Source: Sphingobacterium arenae | Lineage (GTDB): Bacteria; Bacteroidota; Bacteroidia; Sphingobacteriales; Sphingobacteriaceae | Assembly: GCF_014692505.1 (NCBI RefSeq) | Contig: NZ_JACNYK010000001.1 | Span: 877,922 to 941,921 of the forward strand | Direction: 5' to 3' | DNA: 64,000 nt | Part shown: positions 23,803 to 33,223 of the stretch, piece after piece | How positions within the stretch are numbered: position 1 is the first letter of the stretch | Layout of the letters: each line of letters opens with the position of its first letter | Made by a program: the position numbers and the translations under genes | Notes under the pieces: model-generated | What the model was told of the DNA's origin: nothing | Seen by the model: only the letters and a program-made list of their open reading frames with translations | Database searches by the model: none

Positions 23803-26544
23803 ATGAAAGGGCTTAAAATTTATCAACACCTGTTTTGTTACCTCTTTGTTACGTCGATTTTAATCGGATTATCGAGCTGTTCCGCCGTAGAAAAATTACG
23901 TATTGAAAAGGTCTTGATCGAAGGCCGGGAAAATCCGTTGGGAATAAATACGCTGACCCCCTCCTTTAGCTGGAAACTCCGGAGCGAAGGTCACCATGTT
24001 ATGCAGACGGCGTATAGAATCACTGTTAGCACCAATGCAGATTTATCAAAACAACAAGATCTTCTGTGGGATTCGGACTGGGTGTCTACGGATGAATCTT
24101 TATATAACGTTTATCAAGGACAAGATCTTCAAGCAGGGACAACTTATTATGCACGCGTAGAAGTAAAAGATAATCAAGGCAATCTCGCGGAGAGTATTGT
24201 ACAAAGTTTTCATACAGGTCTGTTAGCCGAAGCAGATTGGGATGACGCACAATGGATTGCCAAAGAGGAGCTCCCCGACTCTTTAGTGAATCCGTTGCCC
24301 TTAAGCTCGAGTAAACTCCGTATCGATAAAAATTATGAACTACCGGTATTTCGAAAGAATCTGGAAATCCCAAAAAAAGTGGTATCCTCTATTGGTTACA
24401 TTTCCGGATTAGGGCATTACGAGCTCTTGCTTAACGGTCAACCGGTAGACAGCGCGGTGCTGCAACCAGGTTGGACAAAATACGATAAAGAAGCGTACTA
24501 TGTGGTGTACGACTTAACCGAGCATTGGCATAAAGGGAAGAATACAATCGGTGTCATGCTCGGTAATGGCTTTTATTATATCCCACCTATCAAGGGACGG
24601 TACCAAAAGCATAAAGTAGCCTTTGGATTACCAAAAATGAAAATGAAAGTCGTGAACCGATACGATGACGGTACAGAAGAAACAATCGTCAGTGACGGGA
24701 GTTGGAAAGTACACCGCTCGCCGCTTACGTTTTCCAGCATGTATGGTGGGGAGGACTATGATGAACATGTGCTGCCTAAGAACTGGGGAACGCCGGATTA
24801 TAGCGATACAACATGGGATAATGCTTTATTGGTAGACGGTCCGGCGCTCCGTGTACAGGAAGCGGAACCCGTTCGCATTATGGAACGCTTTACCTCACAA
24901 TCGGTAAATCAAATCGAGAAGGACATAAACGTGTATGATTTTGGCCAGAATGCGTCGGGTATCGTGCATGTTACCATGAAAGGTCATCAGGGTGATACCG
25001 TTCGGATCTATCCGGCAGAACTGCTTACGGATAAAGGCCGAGCAAACCAAAAGCATTCCGGTAGTCCGTACTATTACCAATATATTTTTGCGCAAGATGG
25101 AGAAGTAAGCTGGCGTCCACGATTTACCTATTATGGCTTTCGATACGCTGAAGTACGATCCATGCCTGCTGGAGAGCAAGATATCGAAATACAGGAAATC
25201 ACGGCCGAACACATTCGTAACGGCGCCCGCCAGATCGGCAGTTTTCAATCATCGGATACATTATTTAATCAAGTACATACGCTGATCAATTGGGGTATAA
25301 AGAGCAATATGGTGAGCGTATTTACTGATTGTCCGCACCGGGAGAAATTGGGATGGCTGGAGCAACTGCATCTCATGGGGCCTTCTGTTCAATATAATTT
25401 TGATGTGGAGCGCTTGTTTGCCAAATCATTGAGCGATATGCGCCAATCCCAAACGGAAGAAGGCCTCGTGCCGGAAACGGCGCCAGAGTATGTGCATTTT
25501 GATTGGGGAGGCGACGTGTTTCGTGATTCACCGGAATGGGGATCGAGTTCGATTTTGCTGGCTTGGTACGCCTACCAATGGTACGGCAATAAAGCGCTTT
25601 TAGTTGATAACTATGCGATGATGAAAAAATATATGCATTATCTGCAAGGGAAAGCGAAAGACAATGTCCTTTACCACGGACTGGGTGATTGGTACGATTT
25701 GGGTCCCGAACGTCCGGGTTTTTCCCAGTTAACGACACCTGGAATTACCGCAACGGCGATATACTATTATAATCTGAAGACGATGAGTCAAATTGCGGAT
25801 CTGTTGGAAGATAGCACTTACAAAATTTATGCTGATTCGCTGCAACAGGAAGTATATCGGGCCTTCAATGACACATTCTACAACGAGCATACCGGTATAT
25901 ACGGCTCGGGAAGTCAAACGGCGTTAGCTATGCCATTATACGTGGGGCTGGTTGATGAATCAAACAAGGGTAAAGTATTAGCGAACCTAGTCAAGGACAT
26001 TGTGGATAGAGATACGAGCTTTACCGCGGGAGATATCGGGCATCGTTATCTCTTACAGGTGCTGCAGCAGGCAGGGCGTGATGATTTGATCTATGCCATG
26101 CATAAAGACGATACCCGGCCGGGATATGGCTACCAGATTCGCCAAGGGGCTACAGCACTGACCGAATCCTGGGCCGCTTTACCGACTGTTTCGAATAACC
26201 ACTTTATGTTAGGGCACCTTATGGAATGGTTCCATACAAGGTTAGGCGGTCTCGGGCAGGAAGAAGGATCTATCGCCTATAAGCATATACGCATAGCTCC
26301 TAAACTACTTGACGTCGTGAAGCAAAGAGCGGTAACTTACGAAAGCCCCTATGGGGTGGTGAAGTTCGAACGGAAGGAAGGTGGTTTTCATATCGAAGTT
26401 CCGGTGAACAGTAGATGCACTTTGGTTCTTCCAGTATCTTCGGATTACCGGATCAACAGAGAAGAATTAGGTGTTTATGAACATGTGTCTACAGATGCCG
26501 GGGTAGAAATCCAATTGGGTTCAGGAAAATATGATATAAAATAA
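23803..26544 (+). CDS. GH78 alpha-L-rhamnosidase, lipoprotein
   Basis: A 913-residue exported enzyme with a lipobox LSSC at Cys26. Domain order: a fibronectin-like N-terminal domain (about 30-140), a jelly-roll domain (about 180-330) including YISGLGHYELLLNGQPV, a second beta domain, then the (alpha/alpha)6 catalytic barrel. The catalytic acid region is TDCPHREKLGWLEQ (D509-Q521), and SPEWGSSSILLAWY lies further on. GH78 enzymes remove terminal alpha-L-rhamnose, common in rhamnogalacturonan I and II. It is the first gene of the first polysaccharide locus and is followed 7 bp later by the propeller glycosidase gene. Confidence 0.92.
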   Translation: MKGLKIYQHLFCYLFVTSILIGLSSCSAVEKLRIEKVLIEGRENPLGINTLTPSFSWKLRSEGHHVMQTAYRITVSTNADLSKQQDLLWDSDWVSTDESLYNVYQGQDLQAGTTYYARVEVKDNQGNLAESIVQSFHTGLLAEADWDDAQWIAKEELPDSLVNPLPLSSSKLRIDKNYELPVFRKNLEIPKKVVSSIGYISGLGHYELLLNGQPVDSAVLQPGWTKYDKEAYYVVYDLTEHWHKGKNTIGVMLGNGFYYIPPIKGRYQKHKVAFGLPKMKMKVVNRYDDGTEETIVSDGSWKVHRSPLTFSSMYGGEDYDEHVLPKNWGTPDYSDTTWDNALLVDGPALRVQEAEPVRIMERFTSQSVNQIEKDINVYDFGQNASGIVHVTMKGHQGDTVRIYPAELLTDKGRANQKHSGSPYYYQYIFAQDGEVSWRPRFTYYGFRYAEVRSMPAGEQDIEIQEITAEHIRNGARQIGSFQSSDTLFNQVHTLINWGIKSNMVSVFTDCPHREKLGWLEQLHLMGPSVQYNFDVERLFAKSLSDMRQSQTEEGLVPETAPEYVHFDWGGDVFRDSPEWGSSSILLAWYAYQWYGNKALLVDNYAMMKKYMHYLQGKAKDNVLYHGLGDWYDLGPERPGFSQLTTPGITATAIYYYNLKTMSQIADLLEDSTYKIYADSLQQEVYRAFNDTFYNEHTGIYGSGSQTALAMPLYVGLVDESNKGKVLANLVKDIVDRDTSFTAGDIGHRYLLQVLQQAGRDDLIYAMHKDDTRPGYGYQIRQGATALTESWAALPTVSNNHFMLGHLMEWFHTRLGGLGQEEGSIAYKHIRIAPKLLDVVKQRAVTYESPYGVVKFERKEGGFHIEVPVNSRCTLVLPVSSDYRINREELGVYEHVSTDAGVEIQLGSGKYDIK

Positions 26545-26551
26545 CAAGGTG

Positions 26552-27652
26552 ATGAAAAAAGTATGGCTACTGTGGTGCCTAATATGGATCGGAAAAATGG
26601 GGATGGCACAACCCGCCGCGATCTCCGAAGCGGAAATGGAACGGATCTACCAAGAAGTAAAAACACCCTTTAAATATGGTTTGGTATTAACTCCAGATCA
26701 AAAAGGAGACCTGATGGATTGTCCAAGTGTATATCGCGTAGGGAAGAAATGGTTCATGACGTATCTTGTTTTTGATGGAGAAGGATATGAAACTTGGTTG
26801 GCGGAAAGTGAAGATTTATTGAAATGGATACCGCTGGGTAAGCAAATGTCAAAAGAGCCAGGCAATAAATGGGACAGTAAACAACGAGCCGGATATAATG
26901 CCCTAATCGATACGAAATGGGGAGGAAGCTATAAGTTGCATACCTATGACGGAAAATATTGGATGTCCTATTTCGGAGGAGCATCGGTGGGATACGAACC
27001 GGAGCCGTTGGCGATCGGTATGGCTTATACGACCGAGAAGCCATCTAAACCAACGGAATGGCAGCGATTAGACAACCCGGTTCTAACAAGCGATGACGCC
27101 GATGTGCGTTGGTGGGAAAACCGACATAAGCTGTTTAAAAGCTATGTGATCGAAGACAAAGATAGAAATACGGGACACCGTTTTATTATGTACTATAATG
27201 CGGTGGGCGACTCCTTGGAAAATAATAAGCCTACCCGCTGGTACGAAAGGATTGGTATGGCTGTTTCGGATGACATGCAGAACTGGAAACGCTATTTAAA
27301 AGATCCAGTGGTGCATCATCCTGTTGGGATTACAGGTGACCCCATGATTCAGCGGATCAATAATACTTGGGTCATGTTTTATTTCGGAGCGTTCTGGAAG
27401 GATCGGGAAGGGGCGTTCAACAGGTTTGCTGCTTCTAAAGACTTGATTCATTGGACGGATTGGCAGGGTGACAACCTTATTGAGTCTTCGAAAGACTTCG
27501 ATAGCCAGTATGCCCATAAATCTTTTGTCATCAAGCATAAAGGGACTGTTTACCACTATTATTGTGCCGTTGATAAGGACGGAAATAGGGGAATAGCCTT
27601 GGCGACCTCAAAGGATAAAGGAAAAAGTAACGTAAAATTTGAATTGAAATAA
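26552..27652 (+). CDS. Exported five-bladed beta-propeller glycosidase-like protein
   Basis: A 366-residue protein with signal peptide MKKVWLLWCLIWIGKMGMAQ. The body has repeated propeller-blade motifs: LMDCPSVYRVGKKWFMTYL, TWLAESEDLLKWIPLG, GMAVSDDMQNWKRYL, GDPMIQRINNTWVMFYFG, and SKDLIHWTDW. This is the GH43/GH32/GH117-like fold. I cannot place it in one family. The early Asp in LMDCPS and the Asp in GDPMIQ are candidate catalytic residues. It was assigned ATG 26552 over GTG 26549. Context suggests an arabinofuranosidase- or galactosidase-like role on pectin side chains. Confidence 0.65.
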   Translation: MKKVWLLWCLIWIGKMGMAQPAAISEAEMERIYQEVKTPFKYGLVLTPDQKGDLMDCPSVYRVGKKWFMTYLVFDGEGYETWLAESEDLLKWIPLGKQMSKEPGNKWDSKQRAGYNALIDTKWGGSYKLHTYDGKYWMSYFGGASVGYEPEPLAIGMAYTTEKPSKPTEWQRLDNPVLTSDDADVRWWENRHKLFKSYVIEDKDRNTGHRFIMYYNAVGDSLENNKPTRWYERIGMAVSDDMQNWKRYLKDPVVHHPVGITGDPMIQRINNTWVMFYFGAFWKDREGAFNRFAASKDLIHWTDWQGDNLIESSKDFDSQYAHKSFVIKHKGTVYHYYCAVDKDGNRGIALATSKDKGKSNVKFELK

Positions 27653-27662
27653 TAAAAATCAC

Positions 27663-30065
27663 ATGATAACCATGTTTAATAAATTAGTGTCTTTCTTTAT
27701 TCTGTTCGCTATGGTTATGACAGCTATTGCGCAACCACGGCAAACCATTAATTTTAATGAAGATTGGTCTTTTACGCTGGAAGATGATTTGCAGTTTAGA
27801 CGAACGGATTTCTCTCCAGTAAACTGGAAAAAAATTTCCTTGCCACACGATTGGAGCATTGGTTTTGATTTCGGAGAAGAATACCCAGCCGGAAATGCGG
27901 GAGGAGCACTTCCCGGAGGAGTGGGCTGGTATAGAAAAACCTTTCCATTGTCAGCAAAGGACAAAGGAAGCCATTATACGCTACACTTTGGCGGTGTGTA
28001 CCGTTATGCGGAAGTTTGGATTAACGGAAAATATTTAGGTAAAAATATAAACGGATACCTCTCTTTTGAACATGACCTGACATCCCACTTACACTATGGA
28101 AACGAGGAGAACGTCATTGCAGTACGCGTAGACAACAGTTTGCAGCCGAACTCTCGTTGGTATACTGGTTCCGGTATTTACAGGGATGTACGATTGGAGA
28201 AGCGTTCGCCGATTCATCTGCTACGCGCAGAAACCTTTATCACGACGCCTGAAGTATCAGCCGATAGAAGTACACTGCGTGTGCAGACAGCGCTTAACCA
28301 AGCCATGTCAGGTAAGACCGGCAAACTGCAGTTAAAATTGCATGATAAAAACAAGAAGCTCATCGCAGAGCAGACTTTAGCTTTTTCGGGTAGTCAGTTC
28401 GAGGAGGGGTTATCGTTAGGCCGTGTTGATCTATGGTCGCCTGATAGTCCGACTTTGTATGATTTGAGCATTAGCTTATTGGACAGTAGCGATGAGGTAA
28501 TAGACCATTTGCAGTACGCTGTCGGCTTTCGTCACTTCCATTTCGATGAGCACAAAGGATTTTTCCTAAATGGACAGTCGTTTAAATTATTTGGTGTTTG
28601 TTTACACCACGATCTAGGAGCTTTAGGCGCAGCATTCAACAAATCGGCGGCTAAAAGGCAGCTCTTGATCATGAAAGATATGGGGGTCAATGCGATCCGT
28701 ACCGCGCATAATCCGCCGGCAGAGGAATTCTTGGATTTATGTGATGAATTAGGCTTTTTGGTACAAAATGAATCCTATGATATGTGGGCAAAGCGCAAGA
28801 ATAAATTTGATTATCATATTGATTTTAAAGAACATCATATCGCAGACCTGATTAGTTTAGTAAAGCGTGACCGTAATCATCCTTCCATTTTTATGTGGAG
28901 CATAGGAAACGAGATACGCGAACAGTTTGATAGTACCGGGATTGCCCTGACGAAAAATATGGCGGAGGTGGTGAAGGCACTTGACCCCACTCGTCCGGTG
29001 ACCGCTGCACTAACGGAAACGAATTTTGATAAAAACTTTATTGCTCAAGCTGAGGCACTCGATGTGTTGGGCTTTAATTATAAATACTTTGACTACGATA
29101 AGTTACCGACGGAATTTAAGGGATATCCTTTAATCGCATCAGAGACGACTTCTGCGTTGCAAACCAGAGGCGTATATGATCCGCTACAGGATACGATCCA
29201 ATTGTGGCCAGCTTCTTCTAAAGACAAATTTGTAACGAATGGCAATCCAGATTTTACCGTTTCTGCTTACGATAACGTAGCAGCTTATTGGGGAACAAGT
29301 CATGAGCGGGCCTGGTTAGAAGTGAAAAAACGAGATTTCTTAGGTGGTATCTTTGTATGGACAGGTTTTGATTACTTGGGAGAACCTGTACCCTATCCCT
29401 ACCCTGCGCGTAGTTCTTATTACGGTGTTGTTGATTTAGCCGGATTACCGAAAGATGTGTATTATATGTACCAATCGGAATGGACGGATACGGAGGTTCT
29501 GCATCTTTTGCCACATTGGAACTGGAAAGAAGGCGATCTTGTAGATGTATGGTGTTACTATAACAATGCCGATGAAGTGGAGCTATTCTTAAACGGCCGC
29601 AGTCTCGGCCGCCAATCTAAAACCGATGATCAATTGCATGCGGCGTGGAAAGTGCCGTTCGAAGCTGGCGAACTGAAAGCCGTAAAAATAAAGAACGGTA
29701 CGACAGTACAAGAGGTCGCAAAGAAAACGGCCGGAAATCCGGTTGATATCGTCGTTGATGTGGAGCATGAGCGTTATGCCGTCGATGGAGCGACAGATTT
29801 ATATTTTCTGACGGTGTCCCTCGTAGATGAAAAAGGCACCATCGTGCCGAATAGTGATGTGGAGCTGTCATTTATCCCTCAAGAAAATATCACCATTGTG
29901 GGTACTGATAACGGTTATCAGGCCGACCTTAATTCTTTAAGTAACCCTAAAAGGAATACGTATAAGGGCCTAGCTGTAGGGATGGTGAAAAAGGGAGATC
30001 TGGACAAAGCCGGGAAAATATTGATTAAGACAAATATAGTAGAGAAAGAAATAACGATTAAATAG
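27663..30065 (+). CDS. GH2 beta-glycosidase, exported
   Basis: An 800-residue GH2 enzyme with a signal peptide (FFILFAMVMTAIAQ). Sugar-binding domain about 25-200, immunoglobulin-like domain about 200-300, TIM barrel from about 305: IRTAHNPPAEEFLDLCDE, acid/base E417 in WSIGNEIRE, and nucleophile E494 in PLIASETTSA. C-terminal parts include a DUF4982-like domain (VWCYYNNADEVELFLNGRS) and a further beta domain. GH2 members are beta-galactosidases, beta-glucuronidases or, in rhamnogalacturonan II loci, other exo-acting enzymes. Specificity is not evident. The start could also be ATG 27672. Confidence 0.9.
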   Translation: MITMFNKLVSFFILFAMVMTAIAQPRQTINFNEDWSFTLEDDLQFRRTDFSPVNWKKISLPHDWSIGFDFGEEYPAGNAGGALPGGVGWYRKTFPLSAKDKGSHYTLHFGGVYRYAEVWINGKYLGKNINGYLSFEHDLTSHLHYGNEENVIAVRVDNSLQPNSRWYTGSGIYRDVRLEKRSPIHLLRAETFITTPEVSADRSTLRVQTALNQAMSGKTGKLQLKLHDKNKKLIAEQTLAFSGSQFEEGLSLGRVDLWSPDSPTLYDLSISLLDSSDEVIDHLQYAVGFRHFHFDEHKGFFLNGQSFKLFGVCLHHDLGALGAAFNKSAAKRQLLIMKDMGVNAIRTAHNPPAEEFLDLCDELGFLVQNESYDMWAKRKNKFDYHIDFKEHHIADLISLVKRDRNHPSIFMWSIGNEIREQFDSTGIALTKNMAEVVKALDPTRPVTAALTETNFDKNFIAQAEALDVLGFNYKYFDYDKLPTEFKGYPLIASETTSALQTRGVYDPLQDTIQLWPASSKDKFVTNGNPDFTVSAYDNVAAYWGTSHERAWLEVKKRDFLGGIFVWTGFDYLGEPVPYPYPARSSYYGVVDLAGLPKDVYYMYQSEWTDTEVLHLLPHWNWKEGDLVDVWCYYNNADEVELFLNGRSLGRQSKTDDQLHAAWKVPFEAGELKAVKIKNGTTVQEVAKKTAGNPVDIVVDVEHERYAVDGATDLYFLTVSLVDEKGTIVPNSDVELSFIPQENITIVGTDNGYQADLNSLSNPKRNTYKGLAVGMVKKGDLDKAGKILIKTNIVEKEITIK

Positions 30066-30090
30066 GTTTTTGAAGCTAACCTGAAATTCT

Positions 30091-33000
30091 ATGATGAACC
30101 TACATTTTACTCCAATCACATGGAGATTGAACAAGCGAACAATCTCCATGTTGCTCATTATGCTAGGGTGCGTAATGTTGTCTCCTGTTCAGTATGTCTT
30201 TTCGGCAACTCAACCCCAATTCGTTGTAAGCGGCGTGGTATTAGATGAGACTGGAAATCCACTGGAAGGTGTGACAGTGGCTCTAACAAATTCTACCGTC
30301 AGTACATTGACAGCGGAAGACGGAACATTTTCTATTCGTCTCGTCGGTTCTACAGGCACACTCCTGTTTACAGCTATTGGTTATTTAGATCGTCCGCAAG
30401 AGGTGAAAGCTGGTGAGGACATTCAAGTCGCCCTTACGGTTGACGACCAGCAATTGGATGAAGTTATCGTGATTGGATACGGGACGGTAAGAAAGCGTGA
30501 TTTAACAGGTTCCGTAACTTCCGTTAAACCCGAAGATGTCGTTCGTTCGCCAGCAAGTAACCCGTTAGAAGCTATTCAAGGGCAGGTACCTGGATTAGAT
30601 ATTACGCGTACCTCGGGAAGTGCGACGTCGGGCGTCAACATGACTATCCGGGGGAAAAGATCCCTGTCGACAGCAGAAGACGAGTATGGAAATGCGATTG
30701 CTAATAATCCCTTGGTAATTATCGATGGTATGCAGGGAGGAAACATTAGTGATATCCATCCCCAGGATATAGAGTCTATTGATGTCTTGAAGGATGCTTC
30801 CTCTACGGCAATTTATGGTTCCCAAGGAGCTAATGGGGTTATTATCGTAACGACCAAAAGAGGGAAAACCGGGGCGCCTAAGATTAACTTTAATACCTAT
30901 ATCGGTGTAAATGGTTGGGCACAATATCCCGAGATGCGTATAGGTGATGACTATATACAGTTACGACGCGAAGCAGCTAAAGCGGCAGGACAGTGGGAGG
31001 GACCTAAAGACGATCAGACGTTGTTTACCGCTGGGGAGTGGACTGCCCTGCAAAACAATCAATGGGTTAATTGGAAAGACGAAGTCTTTAAAAATGGTGT
31101 TGTACAAAACCACCAATTGTCCATTAGTGGCGGAACAGATAATACAACCGCATTATTGTCTGGAGGCTATTATCGGGAATTAGGTTCCTTTAAAGACGAC
31201 GCGTTAGACAAATTTAATCTGCGCTTGAATGTGGATCAGAATATTGGAAGTTTTGTGAAAGTAGGAACCTCCAGCCAAGTAACACACTACGACGGTAGTG
31301 AACGGGCAGATAATGTACTTTGGCGGGCGTCGACTAATGTGCCGTTGGGCATACCTTATGACGATCAAGGAAACGTTGTTTTATGGCCGGTTGGTCGAGA
31401 AGGCAAAGTGAGTCCGCTAGCCGATGAGGCGACACCTTATACGGCACAGCATCGCATCGCAAATACGAACCTGATTACAAACGGGTTTGCCGAGATCAAA
31501 CCGTTCAAGGGGTTTTCTTTCCGCTCGAATTTAGGTGTGAATTTATTCTATCATAAAAACAATGACTTCGAGAGCGAGAATTCTATCGATCGGGCCGGTG
31601 AATTTCCCAATTCCCTCGCCTCTATTCTAAACACGAATAAATCATTTCTCTCTTGGGACAATATCATCAACTACAATTTTGATGCGGGTCAACACAACTT
31701 TGCGCTGACCGCACTATCCTCTTGGACACAGTCAAAATTTAATTCTTCTTACATGGAAGGAACAGGTCAACTTGTGCCAGAACAATTATGGCATAATATA
31801 GGGGCTAATGATAAAGATTCTTATATCATTCGTTCGAGTTATATACAAAACCAGACGATGTCATACGCTTTTCGTGCCAACTACTCCTACCAAGGTAAAT
31901 ATTTATTGACCGTATCTAATCGTTGGGATGGAGCTTCTCGCCTTTCTGTTGGCAATAAGTGGGCGATGTTTCCCTCCGTGGCAGCTGCGTGGCGCATGAG
32001 TGATGAAAGCTGGTTCAGCTTACCACAGGTAGATGATTTCAAAATCCGCTTAAGCTATGGACAAACAGGTAATTCCGGTATCAGTCCCTATGGTACACAA
32101 TCGGGGTTGACCTCATACGCTAACGCCGGTTTCCAAGATCAAGGCTTTACGTATTATGCCTATAATACCTTGATCGGAAACCGAGATTTGGGATGGGAGC
32201 GATCGGCATCGTGGAACCTTGGAGCAGACCTCCGCTTATTTGCGAATCGGATTAATCTCGTCGTGGATTTATATGATACGAAAACGACGGATATATTACT
32301 GCCCAGAACATTGCCAACGTCCATGGGATCGGGTAATAATACGCCTTTTCAGATTTACCAGAATATCGGAAGCTCGCGAAATCGTGGGGTTGAAGTGGTC
32401 CTAAATACCAAAAATATTGATAAGACATTCAAATGGAGCAGCGACTTCACTTTTGGTGCCAACAAGGAGGAGATCCTAGACTTAATTGACGGCAGAGATA
32501 TCATCGGTGCCACGACCCGTGAAACAGAAAGTCTGTTGATCGGTAGACCGCTGCAATCTTTTTATACCTTCAAGCGGCTTGGCATCTGGCAAGCTGATGA
32601 AGCCGCCGAAGCCGCTACTTATTTTAAGGATGCTGCTAAAACGCAACCGTTCAAGCCGGGGGATATTAAGTTGGCCGATCTCAATGGAGATAACGTTATC
32701 GACGATCTGAACGACGTTACCTATATCGGTACTACCTCACCGCGTTGGACGCTAGGTTTTAATAATAACTTTTCTTATAAAAATTTCGATATCAATATAT
32801 ACGCCATTGCCCGTTGGGGACAGATGATGGAGTATGATTTTACGGCGTCTTACGATCCGCAAGGAAGAGGAAACCATCCGGCTTATTTAGATTACTGGAC
32901 GGAGGAAAATCCATCAAATGATTTTCCGCGGCCGGGTATGACGAACTTCTACAATTATCTTGGCTACCAATCTTATAATTATGTAGACGGTTCGTACATC

Positions 33001-33210
33001 AAATTGAAGACGGTTACGGTAGGTTACCGCTTGCCAAAATCTTTTACAGATCGGGCAGGTCTAAATGGTGCTAGGCTTTACGTGAGCGGCAACAACCTGT
33101 TCTCTTGGGCAAAAAGTGATTTTGTACAGCATTACGATGCGGAACGAGGAGGCTCGGCAAAAAGCCCGTTATTGCGTCAATTTGTGTTTGGTATCAATCT
33201 AGATTTATAA
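30091..33210 (+). CDS. SusC-family TonB-dependent outer-membrane transporter (locus 1)
   Basis: A 1039-residue outer-membrane receptor. After a signal region, a carboxypeptidase-regulatory-like domain (FVVSGVVLDETGNPLEGVTV) is followed by a TonB-box-like segment (LDEVIVIGYG), the plug domain with VIIDGMQGG and DVLKDASSTAIYGSQGANG (the SusC signature region), and a long beta-barrel ending in FVFGINLDL with a terminal aromatic-rich pattern. It imports oligosaccharides through the outer membrane together with the SusD partner encoded 13 bp downstream. Substrate range is not readable from sequence. The start could be ATG 30091 or 30094. Confidence 0.96.
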   Translation: MMNLHFTPITWRLNKRTISMLLIMLGCVMLSPVQYVFSATQPQFVVSGVVLDETGNPLEGVTVALTNSTVSTLTAEDGTFSIRLVGSTGTLLFTAIGYLDRPQEVKAGEDIQVALTVDDQQLDEVIVIGYGTVRKRDLTGSVTSVKPEDVVRSPASNPLEAIQGQVPGLDITRTSGSATSGVNMTIRGKRSLSTAEDEYGNAIANNPLVIIDGMQGGNISDIHPQDIESIDVLKDASSTAIYGSQGANGVIIVTTKRGKTGAPKINFNTYIGVNGWAQYPEMRIGDDYIQLRREAAKAAGQWEGPKDDQTLFTAGEWTALQNNQWVNWKDEVFKNGVVQNHQLSISGGTDNTTALLSGGYYRELGSFKDDALDKFNLRLNVDQNIGSFVKVGTSSQVTHYDGSERADNVLWRASTNVPLGIPYDDQGNVVLWPVGREGKVSPLADEATPYTAQHRIANTNLITNGFAEIKPFKGFSFRSNLGVNLFYHKNNDFESENSIDRAGEFPNSLASILNTNKSFLSWDNIINYNFDAGQHNFALTALSSWTQSKFNSSYMEGTGQLVPEQLWHNIGANDKDSYIIRSSYIQNQTMSYAFRANYSYQGKYLLTVSNRWDGASRLSVGNKWAMFPSVAAAWRMSDESWFSLPQVDDFKIRLSYGQTGNSGISPYGTQSGLTSYANAGFQDQGFTYYAYNTLIGNRDLGWERSASWNLGADLRLFANRINLVVDLYDTKTTDILLPRTLPTSMGSGNNTPFQIYQNIGSSRNRGVEVVLNTKNIDKTFKWSSDFTFGANKEEILDLIDGRDIIGATTRETESLLIGRPLQSFYTFKRLGIWQADEAAEAATYFKDAAKTQPFKPGDIKLADLNGDNVIDDLNDVTYIGTTSPRWTLGFNNNFSYKNFDINIYAIARWGQMMEYDFTASYDPQGRGNHPAYLDYWTEENPSNDFPRPGMTNFYNYLGYQSYNYVDGSYIKLKTVTVGYRLPKSFTDRAGLNGARLYVSGNNLFSWAKSDFVQHYDAERGGSAKSPLLRQFVFGINLDL

Positions 33211-33223
33211 GGAGGAATTTATC

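Noticed and set aside
28000..33000. GH2 and SusC boundary examined for an insertion sequence or transposase remnants
   Set aside because: No inverted terminal repeats, target duplications or transposase-like frames were seen.
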